DNA of 64,000 nt, from contig NZ_CP132543.1 of the NCBI RefSeq assembly GCF_030845195.1, positions 3,055,501-3,119,500 of the forward strand, written 5' to 3'. Origin of the DNA: Sanyastnella coralliicola (GTDB lineage Bacteria; Bacteroidota; Bacteroidia; Flavobacteriales_D; Sanyastnellaceae). Positions 54,130-63,900 of this stretch are shown here, piece after piece. A model generated the notes under the pieces. It was not told the DNA's origin, searched no databases, and was given only the letters and a program-made list of their open reading frames with translations. Numbering within the stretch: the stretch's first letter is position 1; each line of letters begins with the position of its first letter. The translations under genes and the position numbers were made by a program.

Positions 54130-56904
54130 TCACCCTTCCATGACGAGGCAGTACTCACAATACTTCGCCTTCTCCTCATGCACCGCAGGACGAACCCCCA
54201 GCCCCATATCTGAGATGAGGCCTTGAAGCCAGGCTTCCATGCTTTCTGCCAGAGCTTGGTCCATAATCAGTTCCTTCTTGTTGTTGACTACCGAGAGGAA
54301 ACCGGAGCTGTGACTGCGGGAGGAGAGGATGCCGGCCATGGCGTTTTCTCCGTATTTGTTGAAGGCAAGCCAGGCGTAGATCATGGTTTGTAAGGCTTTG
54401 CCTTTGTCGCCCTTCATGAGTTGTTCTTGCCATTGGCCGCGGAGGGAAAGCTCGGGTTGGGTCACCTTTCCGCTTTTGTAGTCAACTACGCGCAAGGTTC
54501 CATTGAAGCGGTCAATGCGGTCGGCTTTTCCGAAGATGGTGACTCCGGGTGAGAGGGATTGGGTGAGGTCACCTTCGAGGTCTTTGATTTCGATTTGATT
54601 GTCTTTCAAACTGGCGATCTCGTTGTCTATGAGCTTGCGGACATATCTTCTAACGACAGACTTTGAGAGGTAATTCAAACCGCTGGTGGTCAACTCCCGA
54701 CTGTAGTGTTTTTCGATGGCTTCATCTAAGAGGGTATCGAGACGTGGCTTCAAAGCTTCAATGTCTGAGGCGTGAATGACCCTGCCCTTCAGATGCTCAT
54801 AACCGCGCTCTAGAATTTCATGGACCAGCGTTCCCAAGGTGTTCGCCTCCATAGATTCTTCTACCTCGTCTTGCTCACGCAGTCCTAAGATGTAACGGTA
54901 GAAAAAGTCTGCCGTGCATTGCGTCCATTTGTTAATGGCTGATGGTGAAAGTCCTTTATCAAGAAGGGCTTGCCAGCGTTCCTCTGTCCATTCGCTTGCA
55001 GTGATAGGTGCTACTTGCGGTGCGCCTTTCGGCGCGGCTGCCATGAGTTGGTGCTGGTGGACTTGTATCTCTGACTGCGCAATGGTCTCAGAGGTTTCGA
55101 GTTGCTGAACGTAACGGCTTTTCTCTCCCACTTTGTGGTCAGATCCATGTCCGTTGTACAGTACATGCACTTCGCTTGCTCGTTGCAGGAGGCGGTAGAA
55201 ATAGTAGGCGAAGATGGCGTCACGTTCATGCGAGTTCGGAAGGCCATAACCTGCTCTGATCTCTGCCGGTAAGAAGCTCTCATGCATTTGCTGCTTTGGC
55301 AAAATGCCTTCGTTTGCATTCAGAATAAAGACCCGTTCGAAGTCAAGCGCACGCGACTCCAATAACCCCATGATCTGTAAACCCGTTAGGGGTTCACCAA
55401 TCAAGTCAACCTGCAATCGCGAGAACAATTTCATGGTGATGCGCTCCAGCTCCCGTACATCTTCAATCACAGGATAGCGCTGCATTAATCGATCTAAACG
55501 CTGCAGCAAATCATTCAATATGCGCCAGCGCTGGAAGGCTTCACTGCGTGCCTCGTCTTCTTTCAAAACCGGACGAACGACCTTCAGTAAGGTCTTCAAC
55601 GACTGCACTAAGTCTTGCGGTGTTCGCGTCTTCACTGCCGCATAGAGATCGATCAAGACACCGGTCACTCCGGCATGATCTGCGGGCTTACCCGAATTCC
55701 ATGTCGCCAGATCTTCTCGACCGACGAAGACCCGGTTATGTCGCACCATTTGCTGATGAATGGAGCGGAATATTTTGGATGCTGGTGTTTGTCCACCCCC
55801 GAGGTAAGGGTGCAGCAACAAGTTCGTAAATGCTTGGTGACGAATCTTCGGTCCGCGCATATCGAAGATGCGGAAGAAGGCGTGCAAGAGGCTTTTATAG
55901 GGCGTGTGCGACAACGACTTACCCATGGTCACGTTGATGCCGTTGTAGTTCTCAGGAACGGCATGCAGCAGTGGTGGCAAGACACTATTATCAGGTAACA
56001 CTACGGCAGTATTCAATGCCTTCGTTGGGTCAAGTTTCTCCAAGGCCCCATGTACGTATTGCATCTGCGCAATGGTCGTACTACATGAAACTAGGTGGAT
56101 GTTATGGAGCCGCTGAAGCATGTTCGAAGGCAAGCTCTGCGCATTCCCTAGGAAATCCATTTCGCGAATGAAATGTCCGGCCTCCAATCGTTCTTTGCGG
56201 ACGAAGTAATCATCCGCATCAAAGACCACCGTCGCTCGATCGGTTTGTTCCAGGCGTTTGATCACCGCTTGTTCTGCTGGCGTTAAAGCATTCAAGCCAG
56301 CAAATATCACGTGATCAATTCCGAGCGCAGCGAGCGGAGTAATCGGATCTTTAGCCACTGCTCGAGCTACCTTACCCCCTTGAAAACGTCCTTCTTTTTC
56401 TTGATGCGCCGCAAAGGCCTCATACAAGGGAAGCAGCTTCCCCCAGAAGTTGGCAAAGTCTTTCTGCTCTTTCGACCATAACTCTTCGTCTTCACCAAAA
56501 CTCCAATCATCCAGGTCTTTATACGCCTTCAGGTTCCGGTACACTTGCTGTGCATCTAACAGGTGATGATCCACCTCATTAAAGTCAGCCAACACGGTAC
56601 TTCCCCACTGCAGGAAATCGATAAACTTCTCTCCGGTATTAAAGTGCTTTCGCCAAACCAAAAAGAGTTCGAAAACCAAGTCCATGGAATCTAAGCGGGT
56701 CTTCCCACTCATCCGTTCAAACAGTTCCGAAAGGGTAATAATCTGCGGCAGCCAACCGATATGTCCGCTGCGTTCTTTAATCGCTCTAATCAGGAATTGC
56801 CCCGAACGTTTACCTGGCAACACAACGGCCAACTGCGCAAAGCGGCCCTCGTGTTTTTCTATAATGTGATCTGCAAGGTCTTGTATGAAGCTATTCACGT
56901 TCAT
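54130..56904 (-). CDS. PD-(D/E)XK nuclease family protein, AddB-like
   Basis: 924 aa. The N-terminal half resembles an inactivated helicase of AddB type (LAVVLPGKRSGQFLIRAIKE, HVIFAGLNALTPAEQAVIKRL, DRATVVFDADDYF, LTGLQIMGLLESRALDFERVFILNANEGILP). The C-terminal nuclease domain starts near SPSAINKWTQCTADFFYRYILGL and includes GTLVHEILE, IDRFNGTLRVVDYKSGK with the catalytic Asp and Lys about residue 808, QTMIYAW, and a final CEYC that with the earlier Cys may bind an Fe-S cluster. Likely acts in double-strand break repair with an AddA-like partner not in the window. Its start overlaps the TPR gene by 14 nt. Confidence 0.85.
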   Translation of the reverse strand: MNVNSFIQDLADHIIEKHEGRFAQLAVVLPGKRSGQFLIRAIKERSGHIGWLPQIITLSELFERMSGKTRLDSMDLVFELFLVWRKHFNTGEKFIDFLQWGSTVLADFNEVDHHLLDAQQVYRNLKAYKDLDDWSFGEDEELWSKEQKDFANFWGKLLPLYEAFAAHQEKEGRFQGGKVARAVAKDPITPLAALGIDHVIFAGLNALTPAEQAVIKRLEQTDRATVVFDADDYFVRKERLEAGHFIREMDFLGNAQSLPSNMLQRLHNIHLVSCSTTIAQMQYVHGALEKLDPTKALNTAVVLPDNSVLPPLLHAVPENYNGINVTMGKSLSHTPYKSLLHAFFRIFDMRGPKIRHQAFTNLLLHPYLGGGQTPASKIFRSIHQQMVRHNRVFVGREDLATWNSGKPADHAGVTGVLIDLYAAVKTRTPQDLVQSLKTLLKVVRPVLKEDEARSEAFQRWRILNDLLQRLDRLMQRYPVIEDVRELERITMKLFSRLQVDLIGEPLTGLQIMGLLESRALDFERVFILNANEGILPKQQMHESFLPAEIRAGYGLPNSHERDAIFAYYFYRLLQRASEVHVLYNGHGSDHKVGEKSRYVQQLETSETIAQSEIQVHQHQLMAAAPKGAPQVAPITASEWTEERWQALLDKGLSPSAINKWTQCTADFFYRYILGLREQDEVEESMEANTLGTLVHEILERGYEHLKGRVIHASDIEALKPRLDTLLDEAIEKHYSRELTTSGLNYLSKSVVRRYVRKLIDNEIASLKDNQIEIKDLEGDLTQSLSPGVTIFGKADRIDRFNGTLRVVDYKSGKVTQPELSLRGQWQEQLMKGDKGKALQTMIYAWLAFNKYGENAMAGILSSRSHSSGFLSVVNNKKELIMDQALAESMEAWLQGLISDMGLGVRPAVHEEKAKYCEYCLVMEG

Positions 56905-57583
56905 CCTGGTTCGGGTCGTCTAATTTAAACCCGTTCCTGATGAATCGGAAGAATTCCTTCAATGAACTACGTGATCTAAATACGGATCCCGCCTCTTTCA
57001 AAATCGAGCCCTCATCCTCCAATTCTGATTCTCCTTCTAATTCTAATTCTGATTCTAATTCTTCCTTTGATTCTAACTCTCTCAGTGTTTTCCTCTCCGG
57101 ACTCTCATCCTCAGCCCGATCCCTACCTTTCGCGACATCCGCCGGATCAATGTTATTCTCATTGAGAATCCCCATCAGCTCATCGGCCACCTTGTAGCGG
57201 TCTTGTGCTTCTTTGAAGTAGCCCATTTGTTCTTCCAGCAAGCCAAGGTTATTCAAAGCAATAGCATCTTCCGGATCCAGCTCGATGGCCTTCTTGTAAT
57301 CTTCCAAGGCCCCTTGCACATCCTTCATCGCTGCCTTCATAAAAGCGCGCGAAGAGTAGCGGTAGCTGTAGTCGGGCTGTAGTAGCTGTGCCTTGTCCAG
57401 TTCTGCAATTGCTTCATGCTTGCGGTCAAGGTTAAACAGGGCTACTGCGCGATCATGAATGAGGTCAGGATGATCACCCACTTCTTTCATCGCTTGATCG
57501 AAAGCTACCAGCGCTTCCTGCCAGTTGCGGTCTTGTGACAACTTCGTGCCGTTTATCCAATGCTTATTCTCCATCTTTGGCAA
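56891..57583 (-). CDS. TPR protein with acidic C-terminal repeats
   Basis: 230 aa (or 227 from the ATG at 57574). Three or four TPRs: WQEALVAFDQAMKEVGDHPDLIHDRAVALFNLDRKHEAIAELDKAQLLQPD, GALEDYKKAIELDPEDAIALNNLGLLEEQMGYFKEAQDRY. The C-terminal third is a low-complexity Glu/Leu/Ser tract (ELESKEELESELELEGESE) coded by a near-repeat, then a short helical end. Cytoplasmic. Translationally coupled to the nuclease gene. Confidence 0.8.
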   Translation of the reverse strand: MPKMENKHWINGTKLSQDRNWQEALVAFDQAMKEVGDHPDLIHDRAVALFNLDRKHEAIAELDKAQLLQPDYSYRYSSRAFMKAAMKDVQGALEDYKKAIELDPEDAIALNNLGLLEEQMGYFKEAQDRYKVADELMGILNENNIDPADVAKGRDRAEDESPERKTLRELESKEELESELELEGESELEDEGSILKEAGSVFRSRSSLKEFFRFIRNGFKLDDPNQDERE

Positions 57584-57594
57584 AATTACACGCT

Positions 57595-57843
57595 GTGAGC
57601 GAAATTCAGTTCCCCATCTTCTGCCAACTCAAAGGAGGCAACTCCTTTTACCGGGTCGACAGTCATACTCATATGACAGAATACCAACGAATAGGTTCAC
57701 GCTACACGGTATATACCCTGGAGGCCAAGATTCTGCCTGAGCGCAATATGATTATGGATTTGATTGAGGATGTGGAGAGGTATGAGCGGATGAGTGAGGA
57801 GGAGTTTGAGGGGATGGTGAAGGAGTTGAAGAGCAGGATTTAG
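57595..57843 (+). CDS. Small conserved-looking hypothetical protein
   Basis: 82 aa from the GTG at 57595 (SEIQFPIFCQLKGGNSFYRVDSHTHMTEYQRIGSRYTVYTLEA...). The frame runs further upstream, but that part lies in the divergent TPR gene. The start, two strands and a C-terminal acidic helix (IEDVERYERMSEEEFEGMVKELK) look like a real compact protein. Divergent from 56891-57583 with only 11 nt between starts. Confidence 0.6.
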   Translation: MSEIQFPIFCQLKGGNSFYRVDSHTHMTEYQRIGSRYTVYTLEAKILPERNMIMDLIEDVERYERMSEEEFEGMVKELKSRI

Positions 57844-57854
57844 ACCCCTCCCGG

Positions 57855-57877
57855 CCTCCCCTTTTGCAAAGGGGAGG
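57855..57877. terminator. Hairpin after the small gene
   Basis: CCTCCCCTTT-TGC-AAAGGGGAGG, ten perfect pairs, 12 nt after the stop at 57843. No T-run follows on the plus strand, so it may be a mobile palindrome rather than a terminator. Confidence 0.5.
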
Positions 57878-57897
57878 TGCGCTTTGAGCCAGTATAG

Positions 57898-57943
57898 GAG
57901 TTATAGATTATCGTTTATAGTTTATCGATTATAGTTTAGAGAG
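57898..57943. repeat. Short heptad-periodic island 15
   Basis: TTATAGA, TTATCGT, TTATAGT, TTATCGA, TTATAGT and TTAGAGA in register, running directly into the -7 element of murB. Confidence 0.85.
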
Positions 57944-57951
57944 TACATTTG
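57944..57951 (+). promoter_or_regulatory. -7 element TACATTTG of murB, leaderless arrangement
   Basis: Exact match to TAnnTTTG, ending three nt before the ATG at 57955. Best promoter in the window. Confidence 0.65.
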
Positions 57952-57954
57952 TGT

Positions 57955-58974
57955 ATGCCCAAAATCAAACCATCCCACGACCTTCAGCCTTTTCATACGT
58001 TTGGTACTTCTGCGACGGCCGAGTTTTTGGCTGAGGCTGGAACCATCGAAGACGTTATTGAGCTTTCTGAGCATGCGACTGCGGAGCAGTTGAAGTTGAC
58101 CATTCTTGGGGGTGGTAGCAATGTGTTGTTTACGAAGGATGTGCGTGGATTGGTGCTGCTGAATCGCATTACTGGGATTGATTTGGTGGGGGAAGATGAC
58201 CACCACTTTTATGTCCGCGCGGGTGCGGGTGAGGTGTGGCATGACTTTGTGGAGAAGTGCATTTCTGAAGGATGGGCTGGGGTTGAGAACCTGGCTTTGA
58301 TTCCGGGGATGGTGGGTGCTAGTCCGATGCAGAATATTGGGGCTTATGGGATCGAGATTGAATCGGTCTTTGACCATTTGATTGCAGTGCATTTGCCTAC
58401 CGGCGAACTCCATCAGTTTGACAAGCGCGACTGCCAGTTCGGGTACCGCGAAAGTGTATTCAAGCGGAAGTTTAAGGGGCAATATGTCATTTGCTACGTG
58501 CAGTACAAGTTGCGCAAGAAGCCTGATTTCAACACCAGTTACGGTGCCATCCAACAAGAACTAGAGAAGCAAGGCGTGAGTGATCTTTCCCTTCGTGCCG
58601 TGGCCGATGCGGTGATCGCCATTCGCCAAAGCAAACTTCCAGATCCGAAAGAAATTGGGAACGCAGGTTCTTTCTTCAAGAATCCGGTGGTTGATCAAGA
58701 TACCTTTAACGCTATCGCGGAAGAGCATCCAGAGCTCCCGAACTACCCTGCCCCAAAAGGAAAAGTCAAACTCGCCGCTGGCTGGCTCATCGACCAAAGC
58801 GGCTGGAAAGGTTTCCGCGAAGGCGACTTCGGCGTTCATGACCGTCAAGCCCTCGTCCTCGTCAACCACGGCAACGCACACGGAAGAGAGATCTTCGACC
58901 TGAGCAAGCGGATATTGAAGGATGTGGAGGAGAAGTTTGGGGTGAAGCTTGAGCGTGAGGTTAACATCCTCTAG
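57955..58974 (+). CDS. murB: UDP-N-acetylmuramate dehydrogenase MurB (type I)
   Basis: 339 aa from the ATG at 57955; a TTG two codons upstream lies inside the promoter element and is unlikely. Reduces UDP-GlcNAc-enolpyruvate to UDP-MurNAc with FAD and NADPH, in the cytoplasm. FAD domain: HTFGTSATAEFL, ILGGGSNVLFTKDVRGLVLLN, LALIPGMVGASPMQNIGAYG. Catalytic motifs: YRESVFK with the substrate Arg, NAGSFFKNP with the proton-donor Ser, and LEREVNIL with the Glu. A second copy of the last 20 codons lies at 59090-59149. Confidence 0.95.
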   Translation: MPKIKPSHDLQPFHTFGTSATAEFLAEAGTIEDVIELSEHATAEQLKLTILGGGSNVLFTKDVRGLVLLNRITGIDLVGEDDHHFYVRAGAGEVWHDFVEKCISEGWAGVENLALIPGMVGASPMQNIGAYGIEIESVFDHLIAVHLPTGELHQFDKRDCQFGYRESVFKRKFKGQYVICYVQYKLRKKPDFNTSYGAIQQELEKQGVSDLSLRAVADAVIAIRQSKLPDPKEIGNAGSFFKNPVVDQDTFNAIAEEHPELPNYPAPKGKVKLAAGWLIDQSGWKGFREGDFGVHDRQALVLVNHGNAHGREIFDLSKRILKDVEEKFGVKLEREVNIL

Positions 58975-59089
58975 GCTCTGACTAGGCGTTAGGCTATAGG
59001 CTTTAGGCGTTAGTTCGTAGTCTACCTGAACTATTGAACCTATTTCATTATTCATTAATTACTAATCATTATTTATTATTCCTCCAGTT
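58975..59089. repeat. Heptad-periodic island 16a between murB and its duplicated tail
   Basis: GCGTTAG, GCTATAG, GCTTTAG, GCGTTAG, TTCGTAG ... TATTCAT, TAATTAC, TAATCAT, TATTTAT in register. It corresponds to the inverted orientation of islands 1-5. Confidence 0.85.
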
Positions 59090-59149
59090 TTGAAGGATGT
59101 GGAGGAGAAATTTGGGGTGAAATTGGAGCGTGAGGTAAACATCCTGTAA
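59090..59149 (+). pseudogene. Duplicated 3' tail of murB
   Basis: Sixty nt coding the same 19 residues plus stop as the end of murB (LKDVEEKFGVKLEREVNIL). It differs from the real end at seven positions including the stop (TAG/TAA), and every difference is silent. No start precedes it, so it is not a gene. The conserved protein sequence shows that this copy derives from a functional, diverged murB allele. Confidence 0.85.
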
Positions 59150-59283
59150 GCTGTAGGCGGTATGCTGTAGGCCGCAACTTGATACTCACACTCAGTTTAT
59201 TATTCATTATTTACTAATCATTATTTATTATTCCTCCGGTCCTTTAGCGGTGCACCTGTCCCGTAATTCGGGATTCATGCACC
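59150..59283. repeat. Heptad-periodic island 16b with nested hairpin
   Basis: GCTGTAG, GCGGTAT, GCTGTAG ... ATTATTC, ATTATTT words, then a nested hairpin GGTGCA...CCCG...CGGG...TGCACC (59249-59283). This is the reverse-orientation version of 29728-29762, with a C-G pair replaced by T-A. Confidence 0.85.
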
Positions 59284-59329
59284 ATATACTAGGAATGCGC
59301 TGAATCCATGGCATTCATTAATTAGATTT

Positions 59330-59689
59330 CTAATTAAGCGCCACCTTCACCATCGCCTCCAACTCCTCCATCTGATAAGGTTTAGGAATGAAGTAATCCA
59401 CATGTCCTTTCTCGATGAGTTCTGGGATGACTACGGGGTCCATGTAGCCGCTGAGGAGGATGACGGGGATGTCTGGATGAGTTGATTTGAGCTCTTTGAT
59501 AAAATCTAAACCGAGCTCTTTTTGTAATATGAAATCGGAAATAACGAGGTGTACATCGCCTTGACCCATGACTGATTTCGCCTGGGCGATAGATCCCACC
59601 GTTTCAACATCGTAGTCGCGACGAAGGGCCGCTTTGACGATGAGACGGTTGGTCTCTTCATCTTCAATGTACAGTATGCGCAGCTTCAA
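59330..59689 (-). CDS. Single-domain response regulator
   Basis: 119 aa, CheY-like receiver only. Acidic pocket ED at 9-10, phospho-acceptor Asp52 (VISDFIL), SG after the fourth strand and Lys in FIPKPYQ near 103. It lacks an output domain, so it acts by binding other proteins or in a phosphorelay. It lies 50 nt behind the histidine kinase on the same strand. Confidence 0.88.
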   Translation of the reverse strand: MKLRILYIEDEETNRLIVKAALRRDYDVETVGSIAQAKSVMGQGDVHLVISDFILQKELGLDFIKELKSTHPDIPVILLSGYMDPVVIPELIEKGHVDYFIPKPYQMEELEAMVKVALN

Positions 59690-59739
59690 TTGTGGTTGTT
59701 GAGCGACGCAAATATAACCGCCAGTTAATTACAACTGTA

Positions 59740-60588
59740 TCAATTCATTGACAATCTTGGAATTGAAAGCAACAAAGTGGTGCCTCCGAGTGAGGTTTCT
59801 TTCAGGCCAACCGTCCCTTTGTGAAGGTTGGCAAGGGTTTTAGACTTGGATAGCCCGAGGCCCAAATGTCCTTGTTTGGTGGTGAAGAAAGGACGGAAGA
59901 TTTGCTTTCGTACTTCATCGGTCATGCCATCTCCATTGTCGCGAACGGTGAATACGTGCGCATCGTTGAGGATCTCGTAACGCAAAACGATGGTTGCATT
60001 GACTTCCGAAGCTTCCACTGCGTTCTTGATTAATTCAGCCAACGCCACCGCAGTCTGTTCGGGATTGCAAATGATGTGTTCGTCGCTGGCGTATTCCTGA
60101 ATGACATTCACTGACTTCGAAGAAATCAGTGTAAATGCGTTTTGAATTGCTTTAGATACAATGCGCGACGGGTCATTCTTTGTCAACAAAGACTTCCCAA
60201 GCGAACTACGTGATGCTTGAATGGTGTGAAGCACCTTCTTTCCATCCACGATGCCTTGGTGAATGGCCTTCCATGCCAGGGCACGTGTGTCATCATCTGA
60301 ATCATCGCGATGCAGCAGGTCATAACCTGCTTGAATTAGATGAAAAGGATTATTCAATTCATGCGAAAGGCTCGTGACCAATTCCGCAATGGTTGTTTCA
60401 TGAATGATCATCGGGTCAATCGACCAATCATCATCAGAAATTGAATGTTGTTGCTGAGCAGCTTTTACCTTCTTTAATTGAAGTATTAAAACCACTAAGC
60501 TTACTGTCATTATGCCAACAATGACAGCCAAGATCGTCTCCAGTGGACTAATCGCCGCTAAGAGAAGTTGAGCAGAGTTTACAATCAT
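59740..60588 (-). CDS. Membrane-anchored sensor histidine kinase
   Basis: 282 aa. One membrane helix (about 15-38), no recognisable sensor domain, then H-box SLSHELNNPFH with His76, N-box ELIKNAVEAS, G1 DNGDGMTD, F-box FRPFFTTK and G2 GHLGLGLSKS. It probably phosphorylates the response regulator next to it; the signal is unknown. Confidence 0.88.
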   Translation of the reverse strand: MIVNSAQLLLAAISPLETILAVIVGIMTVSLVVLILQLKKVKAAQQQHSISDDDWSIDPMIIHETTIAELVTSLSHELNNPFHLIQAGYDLLHRDDSDDDTRALAWKAIHQGIVDGKKVLHTIQASRSSLGKSLLTKNDPSRIVSKAIQNAFTLISSKSVNVIQEYASDEHIICNPEQTAVALAELIKNAVEASEVNATIVLRYEILNDAHVFTVRDNGDGMTDEVRKQIFRPFFTTKQGHLGLGLSKSKTLANLHKGTVGLKETSLGGTTLLLSIPRLSMN

Positions 60589-60721
60589 ACTTTTTGCCGT
60601 AGGGTGTAAGTGTCAAATTGCGCGCCCGACACGTTAGTCGGCACGCATATCTTTCAGTTTTCGGAGACAAAAGTATTAATTGTCTTTCGTACACTTTGTA
60701 GGAATAGAGAAATTTAACATT

Positions 60722-60850
60722 CGTTGAATCAAGAGGTTAGGGGGATTCAACAACTAGGAGATAGTTTGATTAGTATGGTTAGGCCGCCTTTGGCGGATAG
60801 CATGGTTAGGCCGCCTCTGGCGGATAGGATGATCAGTTTGACAGTGACTG
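60722..60850. repeat. Island 17: heptad-like words and CCGCC-n3-GGCGG units, inverted
   Basis: Two 27-nt units with hairpins CCGCC-TTT-GGCGG and CCGCC-TCT-GGCGG, in the opposite orientation to those of islands 1-5, preceded by GGTTAGG-type words. The stretch 60589-60721 shows no gene. Confidence 0.75.
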
Positions 60851-60882
60851 AAAAGAAAAAGGGTGTCCCTACAAAACACCCC
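60851..60882 (-). terminator. Intrinsic terminator of the metalloprotease gene
   Basis: Minus strand: GGGTGT-n9-ACACCC stem followed by a T-rich run (TTTTTCTTTT). It lies 35 nt after the stop at 60917, with AT-rich heptad words (60884-60915) in between. Confidence 0.7.
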
Positions 60883-60916
60883 AATTCATTATTTATTAAT
60901 CATTATTTACTATCCC

Positions 60917-63900
60917 TTATTCTTTCACCACGCGATGCACTCTCCGCTCTTCTCCATCACCGATCGTGACTGAATAAATTCCCGGAGCCAGGGCTGCCAA
61001 ATCAACTGTTAGTTGTGTTCTTGAATTGACTGATTCCTCAAACACCAATCGCCCTTGGGTGTCGTGAATGCGGATGAAGTCTGCAGGGGTGCCTAGGCTT
61101 ACGTTGAGGTGCTGTGATACAGGGTTCGGAGAAAGAAGGTCTAGCGACGCAAGTTGTTCTCCGATGCTGTTTATGATGATACCACAGTCTGTCACCACCA
61201 CCGTGTCTGTTGCGAAACATGGCGTGCTGGTGGTCACCCAGTAGGTTCCAGCTTCGTAAACTGTATAGGTCGGACCGGTCCAACCGTCTTGCCAGACGTA
61301 GTCGAGGAAATCATTGCCCGCGTTGAGTACGATGGCTTCTTCGCAAATGTCTTGGTCTGGACCAAGGTCAATCACCGGATCGATGAAGGCTTCAAACGCA
61401 ATTTCATCAGTGACCTCACAAACACCATTGGAAACAGTACACGTGTAGATTCCAGTGGTGGTCACTTCGAAGGTTTGTTCCTCACTTCCATCTTGCCACT
61501 CATAGCTTTCGAATCCTGGTCCGGCGTCAAGCGTTACGGTACTTCCATCAGCACACAACGACATATCAGGTCCTAAATCAAGATCAATCGCGGCTCCCAC
61601 CGAGATGTAGGTAGTGTCAATAATGGCGCCGCAGAACAGCTCTACTTCAGCCACCAAGGCAATTTCTCCTTCGCTATTGAATGTGACATCCACCACACCT
61701 GGTGCTGTTTCCATAAAGGATGCATCCCCTTCAATGCTCCAAGTAATTGGAGAGGTGACGCAGTCAGGGGCGAATACATTGTAGCTTTCGGTCACACCGG
61801 CACATACCGTTTCTTCCCCTTCGACAAATAACTGGGGTCCGTAGATATACCCGTGGTGGAAGTTGGCAAGTCCGTTCACTGTTCCTTCAATGAACTCCGC
61901 ATTGTCATTGAAGATGACTTCATTCGCTGGCGCATCAGGATTTTCAATAATTGAGAGCCATCCTCCAAAAGTTTCTTCTTGATAGATTCTACCATCTGGC
62001 CCCAAAGACATTCCGATTCCTAAATCAATCACACTGAGTTCATCAATGACCGTCAGCGATTCTTGCCATTGATCTACTGGTAAGCTCAGATCGGCTTGCA
62101 CCAAATCGACAAACAACTCGCCAATCTGGAAGTAGGCTTTTGTCCCACCAAAAGAAAGGGCGTTCGAAAAGACCAGTTCCGTTTCAAAGGTGAACACGTG
62201 TTCTGCTTCCCCCGTTGAGGGGTCAAAATTGTAAACGACAGGACCTTGCAATAGCAAGTCACCTGGACCATTCGCCTTCAGAGGGTAAATGTAACCCTGA
62301 TCAATAGGGAAGGCAGGCACATCAGAGACTACAGGCGTGTCAGCTACACCGTTTTCATTGACCAAGTAACTCTTGATGGTGTTATCTTCTCCATCGTAGA
62401 ACGCGACCCAGAAGTCAACGAGATTACAGTGACGTATAGTGGTAATGCTTTCCCAATCATTCGTTTCTATCAAGATGTTCTTCTCTCCTTCAATGACTCC
62501 GCCTAAGCCACCATTCAGTGTCTCGTCAATCACGTGGTAGCGAATACCGTTGGCGAAGTTATTTTCTTCTGAATCACAGGTGAAAAGGTAGATCTCATGA
62601 TCAGATCCCGGCTTGCGAATAAACACCGAACCCCAATGTGACGATTGGTTCGACAACAAGCCGCCACCGTTCTGAATCTCGTTTCCTTCAGGGTCAAAAA
62701 TAGCTACCCCGTTGGTTGCATACATCAAGTTCCCTGCACCATCGCAGAAGGTTGATTTGTTATGCCCGAGTGGACCAGGCAATGGTGGTTGCTCTTCAAT
62801 AAGGAAGTCTTCTCCGGGGTTAAATTCCAGACCAAAGAAATTCCCAGAGCTGTTCTGGAAGTACCAAACGTTGGCTTCACGTCCGGTAGCACAATTCCCA
62901 ATCGCGACATTCAACACATAGGCATCGATGCAAAGTCCGTTGGTGACGTCCAATTGAATGGTGAATACCCCGCCTTGGTCGAAGGTATAGTTCAAGATCG
63001 CTTCGGATCCTACTTCTTCTCCGTTGATCGTCCAGGTATATTCTGTGACTCCTTCAGAATCGTTCACGAATTCCAAGGTGGTTCCCACCGGCCATGTTCC
63101 TCCTTCTCCGGAGAACACTGCAGAAACTCCACAAGTCACGGTAATCACGTACTCGAACTCTTGGGTACATCCTGGCTCGTCATTGAAGACCTCTGCCACC
63201 AACTCGAATTCCCCTTCCGCGCTAGCGTCAAAAATGAAGGTCGTCTCATCAGAAACAAACACATTATCGATATACCAATTGATACCCGTAAAGTCTGTGG
63301 CATCCAATACGAACGGCTCATTATCACCCACTTCCAACTCGGTACTTCCAGCCAAAATCTCAGCCGGGAAAGGCGTCTCACAAGGGGTTGAACAACGGTC
63401 ACCGTCAAGCAAAGAAAAACGCACCTCGAGCAACGCCGCGACCATACGATCGCTTTGTCCTTGCGTGAATTGATTGAAGCAGTAGAGGTTGGTGTAGTCC
63501 ATGTAATTATCGGCCTCATCGAGTTGATCTCCTAGTCCGCCAAGCTCTACCGCACGGAATGGATTATTCTCAGAAGTATCATCTTCATCGGTAGTACAGC
63601 TGTTCGTACCGTCGTAACAGAAGTAGTTGAAGCCCACTTGGTCTGGCGGGGTATCACAAACCCAATCGCCGCTAGTTTGACAATCGTCGTTCGGACAAAG
63701 ATCTTGGAAGGTGTGGTAGAGTCCGAGGTAATGTCCGATCTCGTGAATGTGCACCTTACTGTAATCTTCCTGCGGCGTTCCAAAGAACTCCGCCTCACAC
63801 ACGATGCCGTCAATATCCATTCCATGCGCATCCGGGAAGGTCGCATAACCGACCACACCGGAGTTATTCTCTTCACGGGTGATTTGCTTCACCAGCCAGA

